A stretch of 64,000 nucleotides of DNA from Isosphaeraceae bacterium EP7 (GCA_038400315.1 CP151667.1:310001-374000); one strand, 5' to 3'. Positions 14,342-23,786 are shown, counted from the first letter of the stretch. Numbers and translations: made by a program. Notes: generated from the sequence alone by a model not told the origin.

Positions 14342-14369
14342 TTGACAAGGCGGCGAGCGTAGGTATATT
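14342..14369 (+). promoter_or_regulatory. sigma70 promoter of the str operon
   Basis: Consensus TTGACA (14342-14347) is spaced 16 bases from TATATT (14364-14369), with transcription expected near 14376 and a leader of about 210 bases before rpsL. It lies in the 326-base spacer between the divergent glycosyltransferase gene and rpsL. The spacer otherwise contains no gene. Confidence 0.72.
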
Positions 14370-14585
14370 GCATGCTTCGGCTTTGCGGTCGGGCGGCGCA
14401 GCCTGCTCGTGCGCGTCGCCACGCGGCGGACTCGGGAAGCGACTCCCGGCCGTCAGCAGCTGTCGAACGGGGGACGCCCGGCGCGATGCCCCGCGATCGG
14501 CCCTATCGAGGATGAATGCCCGGCCCGCCCCAAAGGGGTCTCGCCCCGCGGTGAGATCGGCCGGGACGTACGGAACCATTGACTC

Positions 14586-14987
14586 ATGCCCACGATCAAC
14601 CAGCTCGTCCGCAAGCCGCGCCGGCCGGTCAAATACAAGACCAAGTCGCCGGTTCTCGAAGGTTGCCCGTTCAAGCGGGGCGTCTGCCTTCAGGTCAAGA
14701 CGATGACCCCGAAGAAGCCGAACTCGGCGCTCCGCAAGGTGGCGCGCGTCCGGCTCTCGAACGGCAAGGAAGTCACCGCCTACATCGGCGGCGAAGGCCA
14801 CAACCTCCAGGAGCACTCGATTGTCCTGGTGCGTGGCGGCCGCGTTCGCGACTTGCCGGGTGTTCGCTACCACATCGTCCGCGGTGTGCTCGACAGCCTC
14901 GGCGTCGCCGACCGCAAGCAGGCCCGCTCCAAGTACGGGGCCAAGGCCAAGGGCAACGCGCCGGTGAAGGGCGCCAAGAAGAAATGA
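14586..14987 (+). CDS. rpsL: 30S ribosomal protein S12
   Basis: S12 lies at the decoding centre and controls tRNA selection accuracy; it is the classic streptomycin-resistance locus. The protein has 133 residues with a lysine-rich C-terminal extension. The [10 protein letters not shown] loop is intact with Lys43 (same numbering as E. coli). The second loop reads [13 protein letters not shown], with Arg at position 88 (codon CGC, 14847-14849) where most bacteria have Lys. K88R is a known streptomycin-resistance substitution in E. coli and M. tuberculosis. It is the first gene of the str operon, 100 bases before rpsG. Confidence 0.98.
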   Translation: MPTINQLVRKPRRPVKYKTKSPVLEGCPFKRGVCLQVKTMTPKKPNSALRKVARVRLSNGKEVTAYIGGEGHNLQEHSIVLVRGGRVRDLPGVRYHIVRGVLDSLGVADRKQARSKYGAKAKGNAPVKGAKKK

Positions 14988-15087
14988 GCCGGCGGGCCGG
15001 CCTAGCCGCCGGCCCGTCCGATCCCGTCGTCGATCGTCCGTCACCGAGACACGCCCACGGTCCCGTCTTGAACCAGGATATGAGCGC

Positions 15088-15561
15088 ATGGCCCGCAAGT
15101 TCACGATGAGCAAGGAGCAGCTTCGCCCCGACCCCAGGTACGGCTCGAAGCTGGTCAGCAAGTTCATCAACTGCCTGATGCACGACGGCAAGAAGAGCGT
15201 GGCGCAGAAGGTCTTCTATGACGCCATGGACCTCATCGAGCGCCGCCTGCCCAACGAGAGCCCGCTCGACGTCTTCGTCCGTGCCCTCGAAAACGTCAAG
15301 CCCGTCATCGAGGTCCGGTCCAAGCGCGTCGGCGGTGCCACCTATCAGGTGCCGATGCAGGTCAACAAGGTCCGTCAGCAGACCCTCTCGGTCCGCTGGC
15401 TCCTGATGGCCGCCCGCGAGAAGAAGGGGCGCCCGATGGCCATCAAGCTGGCCGACGAGTTCCTGGCCGCCTACAATCGCGAAGGCGCCGCCGTCACCCG
15501 TCGCGAGAACGTCCACCGCATGGCCGACGCCAACAAGGCGTTCGCCCACTTCGCCTGGTGA
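15088..15561 (+). CDS. rpsG: 30S ribosomal protein S7
   Basis: S7 initiates assembly of the 30S head by binding the 3' major domain of 16S rRNA. The protein is 157 residues, the normal length. Family segments include [37 protein letters not shown] and the C-terminal RREDV-type region (here [19 protein letters not shown]). It follows rpsL and precedes a Uma2 gene that separates it from fusA. Confidence 0.98.
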   Translation: MARKFTMSKEQLRPDPRYGSKLVSKFINCLMHDGKKSVAQKVFYDAMDLIERRLPNESPLDVFVRALENVKPVIEVRSKRVGGATYQVPMQVNKVRQQTLSVRWLLMAAREKKGRPMAIKLADEFLAAYNREGAAVTRRENVHRMADANKAFAHFAW

Positions 15562-15718
15562 CCAAAGGCGGGGCGACCTCTCCCCCATCGACGGGCGAGC
15601 GACGTTCCACAACTCGAGTCAGCCGAGCCGAACCCTCGGGGCGGGCGCCTCTTTCCACAAAGTAGGCGTTTCCGCCCCGTCCCTGTTCCCGGACCAAGGG
15701 CCGTTGGAGTCACTCCCA

Positions 15719-16306
15719 ATGTCCAACGCGACCGAGATCGTCAAGCCGCTGATGACCGTCGACGAGTTCCTCGACCTGCCCGACGACGGCGTGGACCGAG
15801 ATCTGATCGATGGGGTACTTCACGAATGGCCGGGGACACCCGTGACGTACCGCAGCATTGCGCATAGCGTGGCCGAGGCCGACTTTGCGACCTCGCTCAA
15901 TCTCTGGCTCAGGACCCAACACCGGCCGTGCGGGTTGATCGTCTCGGGCGAGGCGGGCTTCCGCCTGCGCCGTGACCCGGCCGTCGTCGTCGGGATCGAC
16001 GTCGCCTACGTCGGGCCCGAGGTCGTCGAACGATCACAGGGGCAGCGGATCTTCGACGGGCCACCCATCCTGGCCGTCGAGATCCTCTCGCCGTCCGACA
16101 CCTCCGAACGCGTTGCCAACAAGGTGACGCTTTGTCTCGAGGCGGGCGTCGCGCTCGTCTGGCTCGTCGACCCGAAGTTCCGCACGGTGACCGTTTATGG
16201 TCCCGAGATTCCGCCTCGTCTATTCAACATCCGAGATGAGTTGACCGCAGAGGCGCACCTGCCCGGCCTTCGCCTGGACGTCGTCGACCTGTTCCCTGAC
16301 GCTTAA
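15719..16306 (+). CDS. Uma2 family (PD-(D/E)XK) nuclease-like protein
   Basis: Uma2-family protein of 195 residues. ATG 15719 is used because GGAG (15706-15709) precedes it. Family features are TVDEFLDLPDDG near the N-terminus, IDVAYVGPE, and the core AVEILSPSDTSERVANKV leading to VALVWLVDPKFRTVTVY, the predicted PD-(D/E)XK fold. Biological roles are largely unknown. Such genes are expanded in Planctomycetes and Cyanobacteria (family knowledge). This copy sits between rpsG and fusA, an unusual interruption of the str operon. Confidence 0.86.
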   Translation: MSNATEIVKPLMTVDEFLDLPDDGVDRDLIDGVLHEWPGTPVTYRSIAHSVAEADFATSLNLWLRTQHRPCGLIVSGEAGFRLRRDPAVVVGIDVAYVGPEVVERSQGQRIFDGPPILAVEILSPSDTSERVANKVTLCLEAGVALVWLVDPKFRTVTVYGPEIPPRLFNIRDELTAEAHLPGLRLDVVDLFPDA

Positions 16307-16429
16307 TTCGGCGTGAGCGAACGGCCGACACGCGTTCAATCTCCCCGCCCTCGAAGAGATTCCTCAACGCACACCGTAGCCCGAACGGATGCCCGACGGG
16401 CGACTCCACGCACGACCGGACCGCCCGAC

Positions 16430-18544
16430 ATGGACAGCCCACCGCTCACGTCGATTCGTAACATCGGCATCATCGCCCACATCGATGCCGGCAAGACGAC
16501 GACCACCGAACGCATCCTGTATTACACCGGCGCCATCCACCGGATGGGCGACGTCGACAAGGGCAACACCACCACCGACTACCTGGAGGAAGAGCGCGAA
16601 CGCGGCATCACCATCGTCGCCGCCGCGATCACCTGCCAGTGGAAGGATGCCGCCGGCGAGCCCATCACGATCAACATCATCGACACCCCGGGGCACGTCG
16701 ACTTCACCGCCGAAGTCGAGCGATCGCTCCGCGTCCTCGATGGCGCCATCGTCGTCTTCTCCGCCGTCGAGGGGGTCGAGGCGCAGAGCGAGACCGTCTG
16801 GCGCCAGGCCACCAAATACAGCGTCCCTCGCCTCTGCTTCATCAACAAGATGGACCGCATCGGCGCCGAGTTCGACCGCGTCTTCGGCGAGATCCAGGAC
16901 CGACTCGACGGCCACCCGTTCGCCGTCCAGATCCCCATCGGCGCCGGCCCGGAAGGGACCATGGGCGAGTTCCAGGGCCTCATCGACCTGATCACGATGC
17001 GTGCCCTGTACTACAAGCCCGACGACCTCGGCTCCACCGTCACCGAGCAAGAGATCCCCGACGACCTCCGAGACGAGGCTGATCTCTGGCGCGGACGGAT
17101 GTTCGACGCCCTCAGCGACCACGACGAACTCTTCGCCGAGCACTACCTGGCCCACCTCGAAGGCGAGCCACTGACCGAGGACGAACTCGTCGCCGCCATC
17201 CGCCGGGCCACCCTCACCGGCGAGGCCCAGCCGGTGCTCTGCGGCTCCAGCTTCAAGTACGTCGGCGTCCAGCGACTGCTCGACGCCGTCTCCGCCTACC
17301 TTCCCTGCCCCCTCGACAAGCCCCCGGTCGTCGGTCACCACCCCAAAAAGGGGACCGAAGTGGTCCGCAGGCCGGACCCCAAAGAACCATTCTGCGGCCT
17401 CGTCTTCAAGATCACGAACGACGCCCACGGAGACCTCTCCTTCGTCCGGATCTACTCCGGTGTCCTCGAGTCCGGCACCCGCGTCTATAACCCGGGCAAG
17501 GACAAGAAGGAGATCTGTTCACGCCTCTACCACATCGCCGCGGACGAGCGCATCAAGGTCGATCAGGCCTCCGCCGGTGACATCGTCGGCGTCGTGGGGC
17601 TCAAGGAGTCGGTGACCGGGGATACCCTCTGCGAAGCCAACCATCCGATCCTCCTGGAGCGGATCGAATTCCCCGAGACTGTCATCAGCATGTCGATCGA
17701 GCCCGTCAGCTCGGCCGACAAAGGCCGGCTCGCCGACACCCTGGGGGCCCTCGCACGCGAAGACCCGACGTTCCTCTACAAGGTGAACGAGGAGACCGGC
17801 CAGACCCTCATCTCAGGAATGGGCGAACTACACCTGGAGATCCTCAAGAATCGGATGATCCGGGACTTCAAACTCAAGGTCCACGTCGGCCGCCCCCGGG
17901 TCAGCTATCGAGAGACCATCCGGACGAACGTTAAGCGGGTCCAGGGGAGCTGCATTCGCCAGACCGGGACCACCGGGCTATACGCCAAGGTGACCATCGA
18001 CCTGGAACACGTCGTCCTCCCCAAGGGCGGACCCACGATGATGATCGTCAACAAACTGAAGCAAGGCGTCATCCCCGCCGAGTTCCTCGCCTCCGTCGAG
18101 GCCGGCCTCCGCGAGGAAGCGAAATCGGGGGGACGGACCGGGTTCCCCATGGTTGACCTCAAGGTGACTCTCGTCGACGGCGACAGCCACGAGACCGAGT
18201 CCAACGAGATCGCCTTCCGGTTCGCCGCCTCCGACGCCCTGCGTAAGGCCGTGCAGGAGGCCGGCTCCACCCTCCTGGAGCCGATCATGAAGCTGGAGGT
18301 CGTCACCCCCGAGGATTACCTCGGAGACGTCATGGCCGACCTCATGTCTCGCCGGACCCAGATCGAGAAGATGTCCGACCGAGGCAAACTCAAGGTCGTC
18401 GACGCCCGGGCTCCGCTGGAGAAGATGTTCGGCTACTCCACGGCCGTCAGGAGCCTCAGCCAGGGCCGGGCCAGCTACTCGATGGAACCCCTCGAATACG
18501 CCGCGGCGCCTGATAGCATGCTCGAAAGTCTCGCGGGCGGATGA
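16430..18544 (+). CDS. fusA: elongation factor G
   Basis: Translational GTPase acting in translocation and/or ribosome recycling. ATG 16430 gives 704 residues starting just before the G domain; the frame is open back to 16313 but unsupported. G motifs are AHIDAGKTTT (residues 16-25), RERGITI in switch II's approach, DTPGHVDF and NKMD. Domain IV loop I reads QTGTTGLYA (residues 511-519) instead of the common QSGGRGQYG, whereas the loop-II His (GDSHETES) is kept. The GDVDKGNTTTDY stretch resembles EF-G2-type proteins, so it could be an spd-type paralogue rather than canonical EF-G (inference). No tuf follows. Confidence 0.93.
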   Translation: MDSPPLTSIRNIGIIAHIDAGKTTTTERILYYTGAIHRMGDVDKGNTTTDYLEEERERGITIVAAAITCQWKDAAGEPITINIIDTPGHVDFTAEVERSLRVLDGAIVVFSAVEGVEAQSETVWRQATKYSVPRLCFINKMDRIGAEFDRVFGEIQDRLDGHPFAVQIPIGAGPEGTMGEFQGLIDLITMRALYYKPDDLGSTVTEQEIPDDLRDEADLWRGRMFDALSDHDELFAEHYLAHLEGEPLTEDELVAAIRRATLTGEAQPVLCGSSFKYVGVQRLLDAVSAYLPCPLDKPPVVGHHPKKGTEVVRRPDPKEPFCGLVFKITNDAHGDLSFVRIYSGVLESGTRVYNPGKDKKEICSRLYHIAADERIKVDQASAGDIVGVVGLKESVTGDTLCEANHPILLERIEFPETVISMSIEPVSSADKGRLADTLGALAREDPTFLYKVNEETGQTLISGMGELHLEILKNRMIRDFKLKVHVGRPRVSYRETIRTNVKRVQGSCIRQTGTTGLYAKVTIDLEHVVLPKGGPTMMIVNKLKQGVIPAEFLASVEAGLREEAKSGGRTGFPMVDLKVTLVDGDSHETESNEIAFRFAASDALRKAVQEAGSTLLEPIMKLEVVTPEDYLGDVMADLMSRRTQIEKMSDRGKLKVVDARAPLEKMFGYSTAVRSLSQGRASYSMEPLEYAAAPDSMLESLAGG

Positions 18545-18615
18545 GGTTGACCCACCCGCAAGTCGGGCTTTGCCGGTCGAATGAGTGGAATCGGGGAAAA
18601 GGGGGCGTCGTTTGC

Positions 18616-18644
18616 TTGACATCGACGGGGTACCTCATTAGATT
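18616..18644 (+). promoter_or_regulatory. sigma70 promoter of the S10 operon
   Basis: Perfect TTGACA (18616-18621) and TAGATT (18639-18644) are separated by the optimal 17 bases. Transcription would start near 18651, giving a short leader of about 76 bases before rpsJ. It is one of the best promoter matches in the window. Confidence 0.75.
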
Positions 18645-18726
18645 CTTACTTTCCCGCGTCGCCGCGGGATCGTTTGTGTTTCAAGATCACGAGTTCGGTT
18701 GATCGGTTGATCGAAGGGATCTACGC

Positions 18727-19059
18727 GTGGCGGGTATCAGCAACGAACGAATCCGCATCCGGATGGAGGCGTACGACCATACGATCCTCGATCAATCGGC
18801 CAAGGATATCGTCGAAACGGCGAAGCGGACCGAAGCCATCGTGCACGGGCCCATCCCGTTGCCGACGCGGATCGAGCGATACACGGTTCTCCGCAGCCCT
18901 CACATCGACAAGAAGTCGCGTGAGCAGTTCGAGATCCGGACGCATAAGCGTCTGATCGACATCGTGCAGCCGACGAATAAGACGATCGATGCGCTGAACA
19001 AGCTGAGCTTGCCGGCGGGCGTGGATATCAAGATCAAGGCTGGGCCGACCGGGGCTTAA
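18727..19059 (+). CDS. rpsJ: 30S ribosomal protein S10
   Basis: S10 is part of the 30S head and, with NusB, of transcription antitermination complexes. GTG 18727 follows AAGGG at 18715-18719 and gives 110 residues. [27 protein letters not shown] is the typical N-terminal half and [21 protein letters not shown] the typical second half. It is the first gene of the long S10-spc-alpha cluster. Confidence 0.98.
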   Translation: MAGISNERIRIRMEAYDHTILDQSAKDIVETAKRTEAIVHGPIPLPTRIERYTVLRSPHIDKKSREQFEIRTHKRLIDIVQPTNKTIDALNKLSLPAGVDIKIKAGPTGA

Positions 19060-19211
19060 TGCCTCCGGATTCGGCGACCGATCCGCCCCGAATGACGGGG
19101 CGGCCCATCTCGGTCGAGGGTCGCTGGGGCCATTGCCCCCGCGTCGGCCGCGGCGTCTAAACGACGCGGCACACCTATCGGCGGTGCGGAACGAGAGACG
19201 GAGTGTTTCTG

Positions 19212-19847
19212 ATGCGCGTCGGACTGCTCGGCCGCAAAGTCGGCATGACACAGATTTATCAAGAAGACGGGGTCGCCGTCCCCGTGACCGTCGTCGAGTG
19301 CGGCCCCTGCACCGTCCTTCAAATCCGGACCGAGGAGCGCGACGGCTACCATGCCGTACAGCTCGGGTTCGCCGACAAGAAGCGGAAGAGTGCCACTCAG
19401 GCCGAACGCGGCCACGCCAAGAAGGCCGACTCCGAGCCCAAGCGGTACGTCCGCGAGATCAGGCAGGACGGCCCGGCGGATGGCATCGATGCGGGGCAGA
19501 CGCTGACCGTCGAAGTCTTCAGCGAGATCACACGGGTTGATATCAGCGGGACCAGCAAGGGCCGCGGATTCTCCGGCGTCATCAAGCGTCACGGCTTCAA
19601 GGGCCTCCGGGCCACCCACGGCGTGAAGCGGATGCATCGCCACCCCGGATCGAGCGGCCCCAGCGCCGACCCGGCCCACACCCGCAAGGGGATCCGCAAG
19701 CCGGGCCAGTATGGCAACGCTCGGATCACCGTGCGGAACCTCAAGGTGGTCCGCGTCGATCCGACGAACAACTTGCTGCTCGTCCGTGGGGCGATCCCCG
19801 GCCCCAACGGCGGCTACGTCACGATCCACCAGACCAACAAGGTCTGA
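19212..19847 (+). CDS. rplC: 50S ribosomal protein L3
   Basis: L3 binds near the 3' end of 23S rRNA and shapes the peptidyl transferase centre. ATG 19212 is chosen (GGAG just upstream; GTG 19203 is the alternative), giving MRVGLLGRKVGMTQIY and 211 residues. The extended loop reaching the catalytic centre, KGRGFSGVIKRHGFKG with the GSSGPSADPAHTRKG segment, is intact. It is followed by a 227-base spacer before rplD that has no gene. Confidence 0.98.
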   Translation: MRVGLLGRKVGMTQIYQEDGVAVPVTVVECGPCTVLQIRTEERDGYHAVQLGFADKKRKSATQAERGHAKKADSEPKRYVREIRQDGPADGIDAGQTLTVEVFSEITRVDISGTSKGRGFSGVIKRHGFKGLRATHGVKRMHRHPGSSGPSADPAHTRKGIRKPGQYGNARITVRNLKVVRVDPTNNLLLVRGAIPGPNGGYVTIHQTNKV

Positions 19848-20074
19848 TCCGAATATTGCAGGACGACCCGACGCGTGGTGTGTCGGGAGCGGGGCCGATC
19901 TACGATCGGTCAAGCCGGAGCGGCCGCGAGGCCGTCCCGACGGAACGAACCCAACGACCCTTTCGACCACAACCCGCGCGAGGCGATGCCCGCCTCGGAC
20001 CGGCCGCCCTTCGTGGCGGTGGCCACCGATGGGTGCCCTCGCGTGGTGGCGCGTCTCGACCTGGATGACCCGAC

Positions 20075-20815
20075 ATGCTGACCGTCCCTGTCTATAACCC
20101 GACCGGCGAGAAGGTGGGCGAGGAGTCGATCGACCCGGCCGACTTCGGTGGCGTGGTCAATAAGCAGCTCCTCCACGAAGTCGTCCTGATGCACGAGGCC
20201 GCCCGCCGCGTCGGCACGGTGAATACCCGTGGCCGTGCGGACGTCGCCGGCTCGGGTAAGAAGATCTTCCGTCAGAAGGGGACCGGCAACGCTCGCGCCG
20301 GTGCCAAGCGGACCAACAAGCGGAAGGGCGGCGGTGTCGCCTTCGCCCGTCGTAACCGCGACTATCGGTACTCGCTGCCTAAGAGGTCCGTGCGGGCCGC
20401 CATCCGGATGGCCGTGCTGTCCAAGTTCCAGGACCAGCAGGTCATCATCATCGACGGGTTGGCGCCCACCGCCCCGAAGACCAAAGACGTGGTCAACGTG
20501 CTGCGGGCCATCCGCCGTCCCGACCTGGCCGAGTCGGCCACCGCGGTCGCCGGCGAGACCAAGGCCCAGGCCCTGGATCGGACCCTCGACAGCCGCTCGA
20601 TCCTGCTGGGACTGCCCACCAGCGACCAGAACCTCTACCTGAGCGCCCGGAACATCGATGGCATGCTCATCGCCCCGGTCGCAGAGTTCAATACCTACGA
20701 CGTCCTGAAGCAGCGCTATCTCCTGCTGACCCGCGAGGCCCTCGCGGTGCTGAAGGAACGCGTCAAAGAAAAGCCGGCCCGCCGCCCCGCCCTGGCCGCC
20801 TCGGAGGCCCTCTGA
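20075..20815 (+). CDS. rplD: 50S ribosomal protein L4
   Basis: L4 lines the peptide exit tunnel and in enterobacteria autoregulates the S10 operon. The protein has 246 residues, longer than E. coli's 201 because of extended inter-domain and C-terminal segments. The tunnel loop, including GSGKKIFRQKGTGNARAG, is well conserved. The C-terminal tail is Arg/Ala-rich. The next gene, rplW, begins four bases after its stop. Confidence 0.97.
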   Translation: MLTVPVYNPTGEKVGEESIDPADFGGVVNKQLLHEVVLMHEAARRVGTVNTRGRADVAGSGKKIFRQKGTGNARAGAKRTNKRKGGGVAFARRNRDYRYSLPKRSVRAAIRMAVLSKFQDQQVIIIDGLAPTAPKTKDVVNVLRAIRRPDLAESATAVAGETKAQALDRTLDSRSILLGLPTSDQNLYLSARNIDGMLIAPVAEFNTYDVLKQRYLLLTREALAVLKERVKEKPARRPALAASEAL

Positions 20816-20819
20816 TCCA

Positions 20820-21146
20820 ATGGTCACGCTCTATCGCGCCCCGACATACAAGCGAAGCGGGCCGGTCCTCGAGCCCTATCAGGTGCTGCTCAGGCCGCTG
20901 ATCACCGAGAAGGCGACCCACCTCTCGGAACGGCACAACGCCTACACCTTCGAGGTCAACCCGCTGGCCACGAAGACCGAGATCAAAGAGGCCGTCGAGG
21001 CCCTCTTCAATGTCAAGGTCGCCGACGTTCGCACCCAGAATCGCCTCGGCAAGAAGCGCCGCTACAAGCTCAAGGCGGGCCGGATGCGAAACTGGAAGAA
21101 GGCGATCGTGGCCTTGAAAGACGACTACCGCATCGACTTTTATTGA
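20820..21146 (+). CDS. rplW: 50S ribosomal protein L23
   Basis: L23 sits at the tunnel exit and is the docking point for trigger factor and SRP. The protein is 108 residues with an N-terminal extension of roughly 18 residues before the family core QVLLRPLITEKATHLSE. The hairpin region NRLGKKRRYKLKAGRMRNWKKA and a terminal basic/acidic segment are typical. It is tightly coupled to rplD. Confidence 0.97.
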   Translation: MVTLYRAPTYKRSGPVLEPYQVLLRPLITEKATHLSERHNAYTFEVNPLATKTEIKEAVEALFNVKVADVRTQNRLGKKRRYKLKAGRMRNWKKAIVALKDDYRIDFY

Positions 21147-21215
21147 GAATTGAATCCGCGACGGGGCGTCCTCCTCTAGGGCGCAAACCGGCGGCGAGCG
21201 AAGGACGCGACCGCG

Positions 21216-22076
21216 ATGGGCATCCGATATTACAAGCCGACGAGCCCCGGGCGCAGAAACGCCACGGTCAGCGACTTCAGCGAGCTGACCGACAAGAACA
21301 AGAAGCCCGAGAAGAGCCTGACCGAACCCCTTCAGAAGAAGTCCGGGCGTAACAACCAGGGCTTCATCACGGCCCGTCATCGGGGCGGTGGGCACAAGCG
21401 GATGTACCGCATCATCGACTTCAAGCGGCTCGATAAGGACGGCGTGGCGGCGGCGGTCACTCACATCGAGTATGATCCGAACCGTTCGGCACGCATTGCC
21501 CTCATCGTCTTCCCCGACGGAGTCAAGCGGTACATCATCGCGCCGGAAGGCCTCAAGGCGGGCATGTCCGTCATGAGCGGGCCGACCGCCGAGCCCAAGG
21601 TTGGTAATTGCCTCCCGTTGGGCAAGATCCCCACCGGGATGTCGATCCACAACCTCGAGATGCAGCCTGGTGGCGGTGCCAAGCTCTGCCGCTCCGCGGG
21701 TGTTAGCGCCACGCTGACCGCTCGCGAGGGGACCTGGGCCCAGATCACTCTCCCGTCTGGCGAAGTTCGCCGTATTCCGGCCGCCTGCCGAGCGACGATC
21801 GGCGTTGTCGGAAATTCGGACCACTCCAGCATCAAGCTCGGCAAAGCGGGCCGAAGCCGTTGGCTGGGTCGTCGTCCGCATGTCCGCGGCGTCGCCATGA
21901 ATCCCAACAAACACCCGATGGGTGGTGGCGAAGGACGTACGTCCGGCGGCCGTCATCCTTGCTCGCCGACCGGCGTGCTGGCCAAGGGCGGCAAGACTCG
22001 CCGTCGTCGCAAGCCTTCGAGCTCGGCGATCATTCGCCGTCGCCGGAGCGTTCGCTACGGTCAGCTGAAACTCTGA
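21216..22076 (+). CDS. rplB: 50S ribosomal protein L2
   Basis: L2 supports subunit association and the architecture of the peptidyl transferase centre. The protein has 286 residues. Typical blocks are [39 protein letters not shown] and [22 protein letters not shown]. In the last block the usual DHPHGGG reads KHPMGGG: the key His (E. coli His229) is kept as His233 but the neighbouring Asp and second His are replaced by Lys and Met. It is followed by a hairpin before rpsS. Confidence 0.98.
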   Translation: MGIRYYKPTSPGRRNATVSDFSELTDKNKKPEKSLTEPLQKKSGRNNQGFITARHRGGGHKRMYRIIDFKRLDKDGVAAAVTHIEYDPNRSARIALIVFPDGVKRYIIAPEGLKAGMSVMSGPTAEPKVGNCLPLGKIPTGMSIHNLEMQPGGGAKLCRSAGVSATLTAREGTWAQITLPSGEVRRIPAACRATIGVVGNSDHSSIKLGKAGRSRWLGRRPHVRGVAMNPNKHPMGGGEGRTSGGRHPCSPTGVLAKGGKTRRRRKPSSSAIIRRRRSVRYGQLKL

Positions 22077-22149
22077 TTTAACGGATCTACGTCGAGGGCC
22101 CGAGACAGTCCCGACGCAGGCCCATCCCCGACACACTGACCTCACAGCC

Positions 22150-22177
22150 GGCCGTCGCATTTCCAAATGCGACGGCC
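22150..22177 (+). terminator. hairpin between rplB and rpsS
   Basis: A perfect 12-bp stem (22150-22161 with 22166-22177) with TCCA loop stands in the 190-base spacer. Its arms begin GGCCGTCGC, the same as the hairpin after rpoB. No T-run follows, so partial termination, processing or mRNA stabilisation is as plausible as termination inside this operon. Confidence 0.4.
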
Positions 22178-22266
22178 AGCTTGACCGCCCTCGATCGACG
22201 AATTCAACGCCCCCGGCCCGCGGCCTAACCGCTCGGCCGGGCCGGCCTATGCGGGGATTGCACGCG

Positions 22267-22548
22267 ATGGGACGCTCTCTGAAGAAAGGCCCGTACGTCG
22301 TCGAGCGTCTGCTCGAGAAGGTGTACAAGGTCGAGTCGACCGGCAACCGCGAGCCGATCCGCACCTGGGCTCGCGCCTGCACGATCGTGCCCGAGTTTAT
22401 CGGCAAGAACTTCGCCATTCACAACGGCAAGCAGTTCATCAAGCTCTACGTCACTGAAGACATGGTCGGGCATAAGCTCGGCGAATTCTCCCCGACCCGG
22501 ACGTTCCGCGGCCATGGCGGCAAGGCCGGCAAGGGCGGCCGTAAGTAA
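22267..22548 (+). CDS. rpsS: 30S ribosomal protein S19
   Basis: S19 forms part of the 30S head and contacts the intersubunit bridge. ATG 22267 gives [18 protein letters not shown] and 93 residues; an upstream in-frame ATG at 22249 is less typical. The conserved [20 protein letters not shown] and the C-terminal [14 protein letters not shown] blocks are present. Confidence 0.97.
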   Translation: MGRSLKKGPYVVERLLEKVYKVESTGNREPIRTWARACTIVPEFIGKNFAIHNGKQFIKLYVTEDMVGHKLGEFSPTRTFRGHGGKAGKGGRK

Positions 22549-22593
22549 GTCATCCCGCGGGCCGTCTGCCCGTCGCGAAGGACCCGGCTTTTC

Positions 22594-22944
22594 ATGAGTA
22601 CGTACATCGCCAAACACCGCTTCGCTCGCATCTCGGTGCGCAAGCTGCTCCCGCTGCTCGACCTGATCCGCGGCAAGTATGTCGATGATGCAATCGACAT
22701 CCTCAAGTACATGCCCCACCGCGGAGCACGGATGATCGAGCAGGCGTTGAAGAGCGCCATGGCCAATGCCGAGGACAAGGGCGTTCGCAACGTCGGCGAC
22801 CTGGTCGTCAATGACGCCCGCGGCGACGGCGGCCCGATGTTCAAGCGGCTGATGCCTCGCGCTCGCGGTATGGCGTACATGATTCGTCGCCGCAGCGCCC
22901 ATATCACAATCGGGCTGACCGACCTGGCCTCACTCGAGGTCTGA
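22594..22944 (+). CDS. rplV: 50S ribosomal protein L22
   Basis: L22 has a globular domain on the ribosome surface and a long beta-hairpin lining the exit tunnel, where macrolide-resistance mutations map. The protein has 116 residues. The core ARISVRKLLPLLDLIRGK, the LKSAMANAED helix and the hairpin tip around MFKRLMPRARGMAYMIRRR are conserved. Confidence 0.97.
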   Translation: MSTYIAKHRFARISVRKLLPLLDLIRGKYVDDAIDILKYMPHRGARMIEQALKSAMANAEDKGVRNVGDLVVNDARGDGGPMFKRLMPRARGMAYMIRRRSAHITIGLTDLASLEV

Positions 22945-23081
22945 TTCATCCCGCGATGTCAACCGTCGCGATGCCGGCCGCAGGGGCGGCCCTTGAAACC
23001 CGACCGGACCCCGTCCGGTCTACTCAACCGACCTCTGACCGCGTCGCTCTCGCCGACCCTTCCCGAACTGGATGCCGACCG

Positions 23082-23786
23082 ATGGGCCAAAAAATTCGAC
23101 CGACCGGCTTCCGGGTCGGGATCATGGAAGACTGGCGTAGCCGCTGGTACGCCTCCAAGCACGAGTTCAGCGACCTTCTGGTCGAGGACTTCAAGATCCG
23201 GAAGTTCGTCAAGGGGAAGTACAGCTATGCTGGAATCCCCAAGATTGAGATCGAGCGGACCCGAGATGCCGTCACCGTCTTCCTCTTCACCGCGCGTCCG
23301 GGCGTGATCATCGGCCGTAAGGGTGCCGAGGTCGACCGACTCAAGGAAGAGTTGCAGGACCTGACCGGCCGCCGGATCGAAGTCAAGATCGAAGAGGTCA
23401 CCCGGCCCGAGATCGACGCTCAGCTGATCAGCGAGGACATCGCAGAGCAGCTCCAGAAGCGTTCGAGCTTCCGCCGGACGATGAAGCGGACGATCGAGCA
23501 CACGATGGATGGCGGCGCACGCGGCGTCAAGATCCAACTCTCGGGTCGCCTCGGCGGTTCCGAGATGTCCCGAACCGAGAAGGCCAACGCCGGCTCGATT
23601 CCCCTTTCGACCCTGCGGGCCAAGATCGATTACGGCTTTTCCGAAGCCAAGACCGCCCAGGGCCACATCGGCATCAAGGTGTGGGTCAACCAAGGCGATT
23701 ACCTGAAGATGGAGGGCACCACCGATGGCCTTGATGCCCAAGCGGGTCAAGTACCGAAAAAGCCAAAAAGGCCGCGTAAAAGGTAA
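23082..23786 (+). CDS. rpsC: 30S ribosomal protein S3
   Basis: S3 lines the mRNA entry tunnel and contributes to ribosomal helicase activity. ATG 23082 gives [18 protein letters not shown], the family start, and 234 residues; the frame is open to 22956 but unsupported. The KH domain signature [17 protein letters not shown] is clear, as are [13 protein letters not shown] and the Lys/Arg-rich tail. The last 62 bases (from 23725) overlap rplP in another frame, so the S3 tail and L16 N-terminus share DNA. Confidence 0.97.
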   Translation: MGQKIRPTGFRVGIMEDWRSRWYASKHEFSDLLVEDFKIRKFVKGKYSYAGIPKIEIERTRDAVTVFLFTARPGVIIGRKGAEVDRLKEELQDLTGRRIEVKIEEVTRPEIDAQLISEDIAEQLQKRSSFRRTMKRTIEHTMDGGARGVKIQLSGRLGGSEMSRTEKANAGSIPLSTLRAKIDYGFSEAKTAQGHIGIKVWVNQGDYLKMEGTTDGLDAQAGQVPKKPKRPRKR

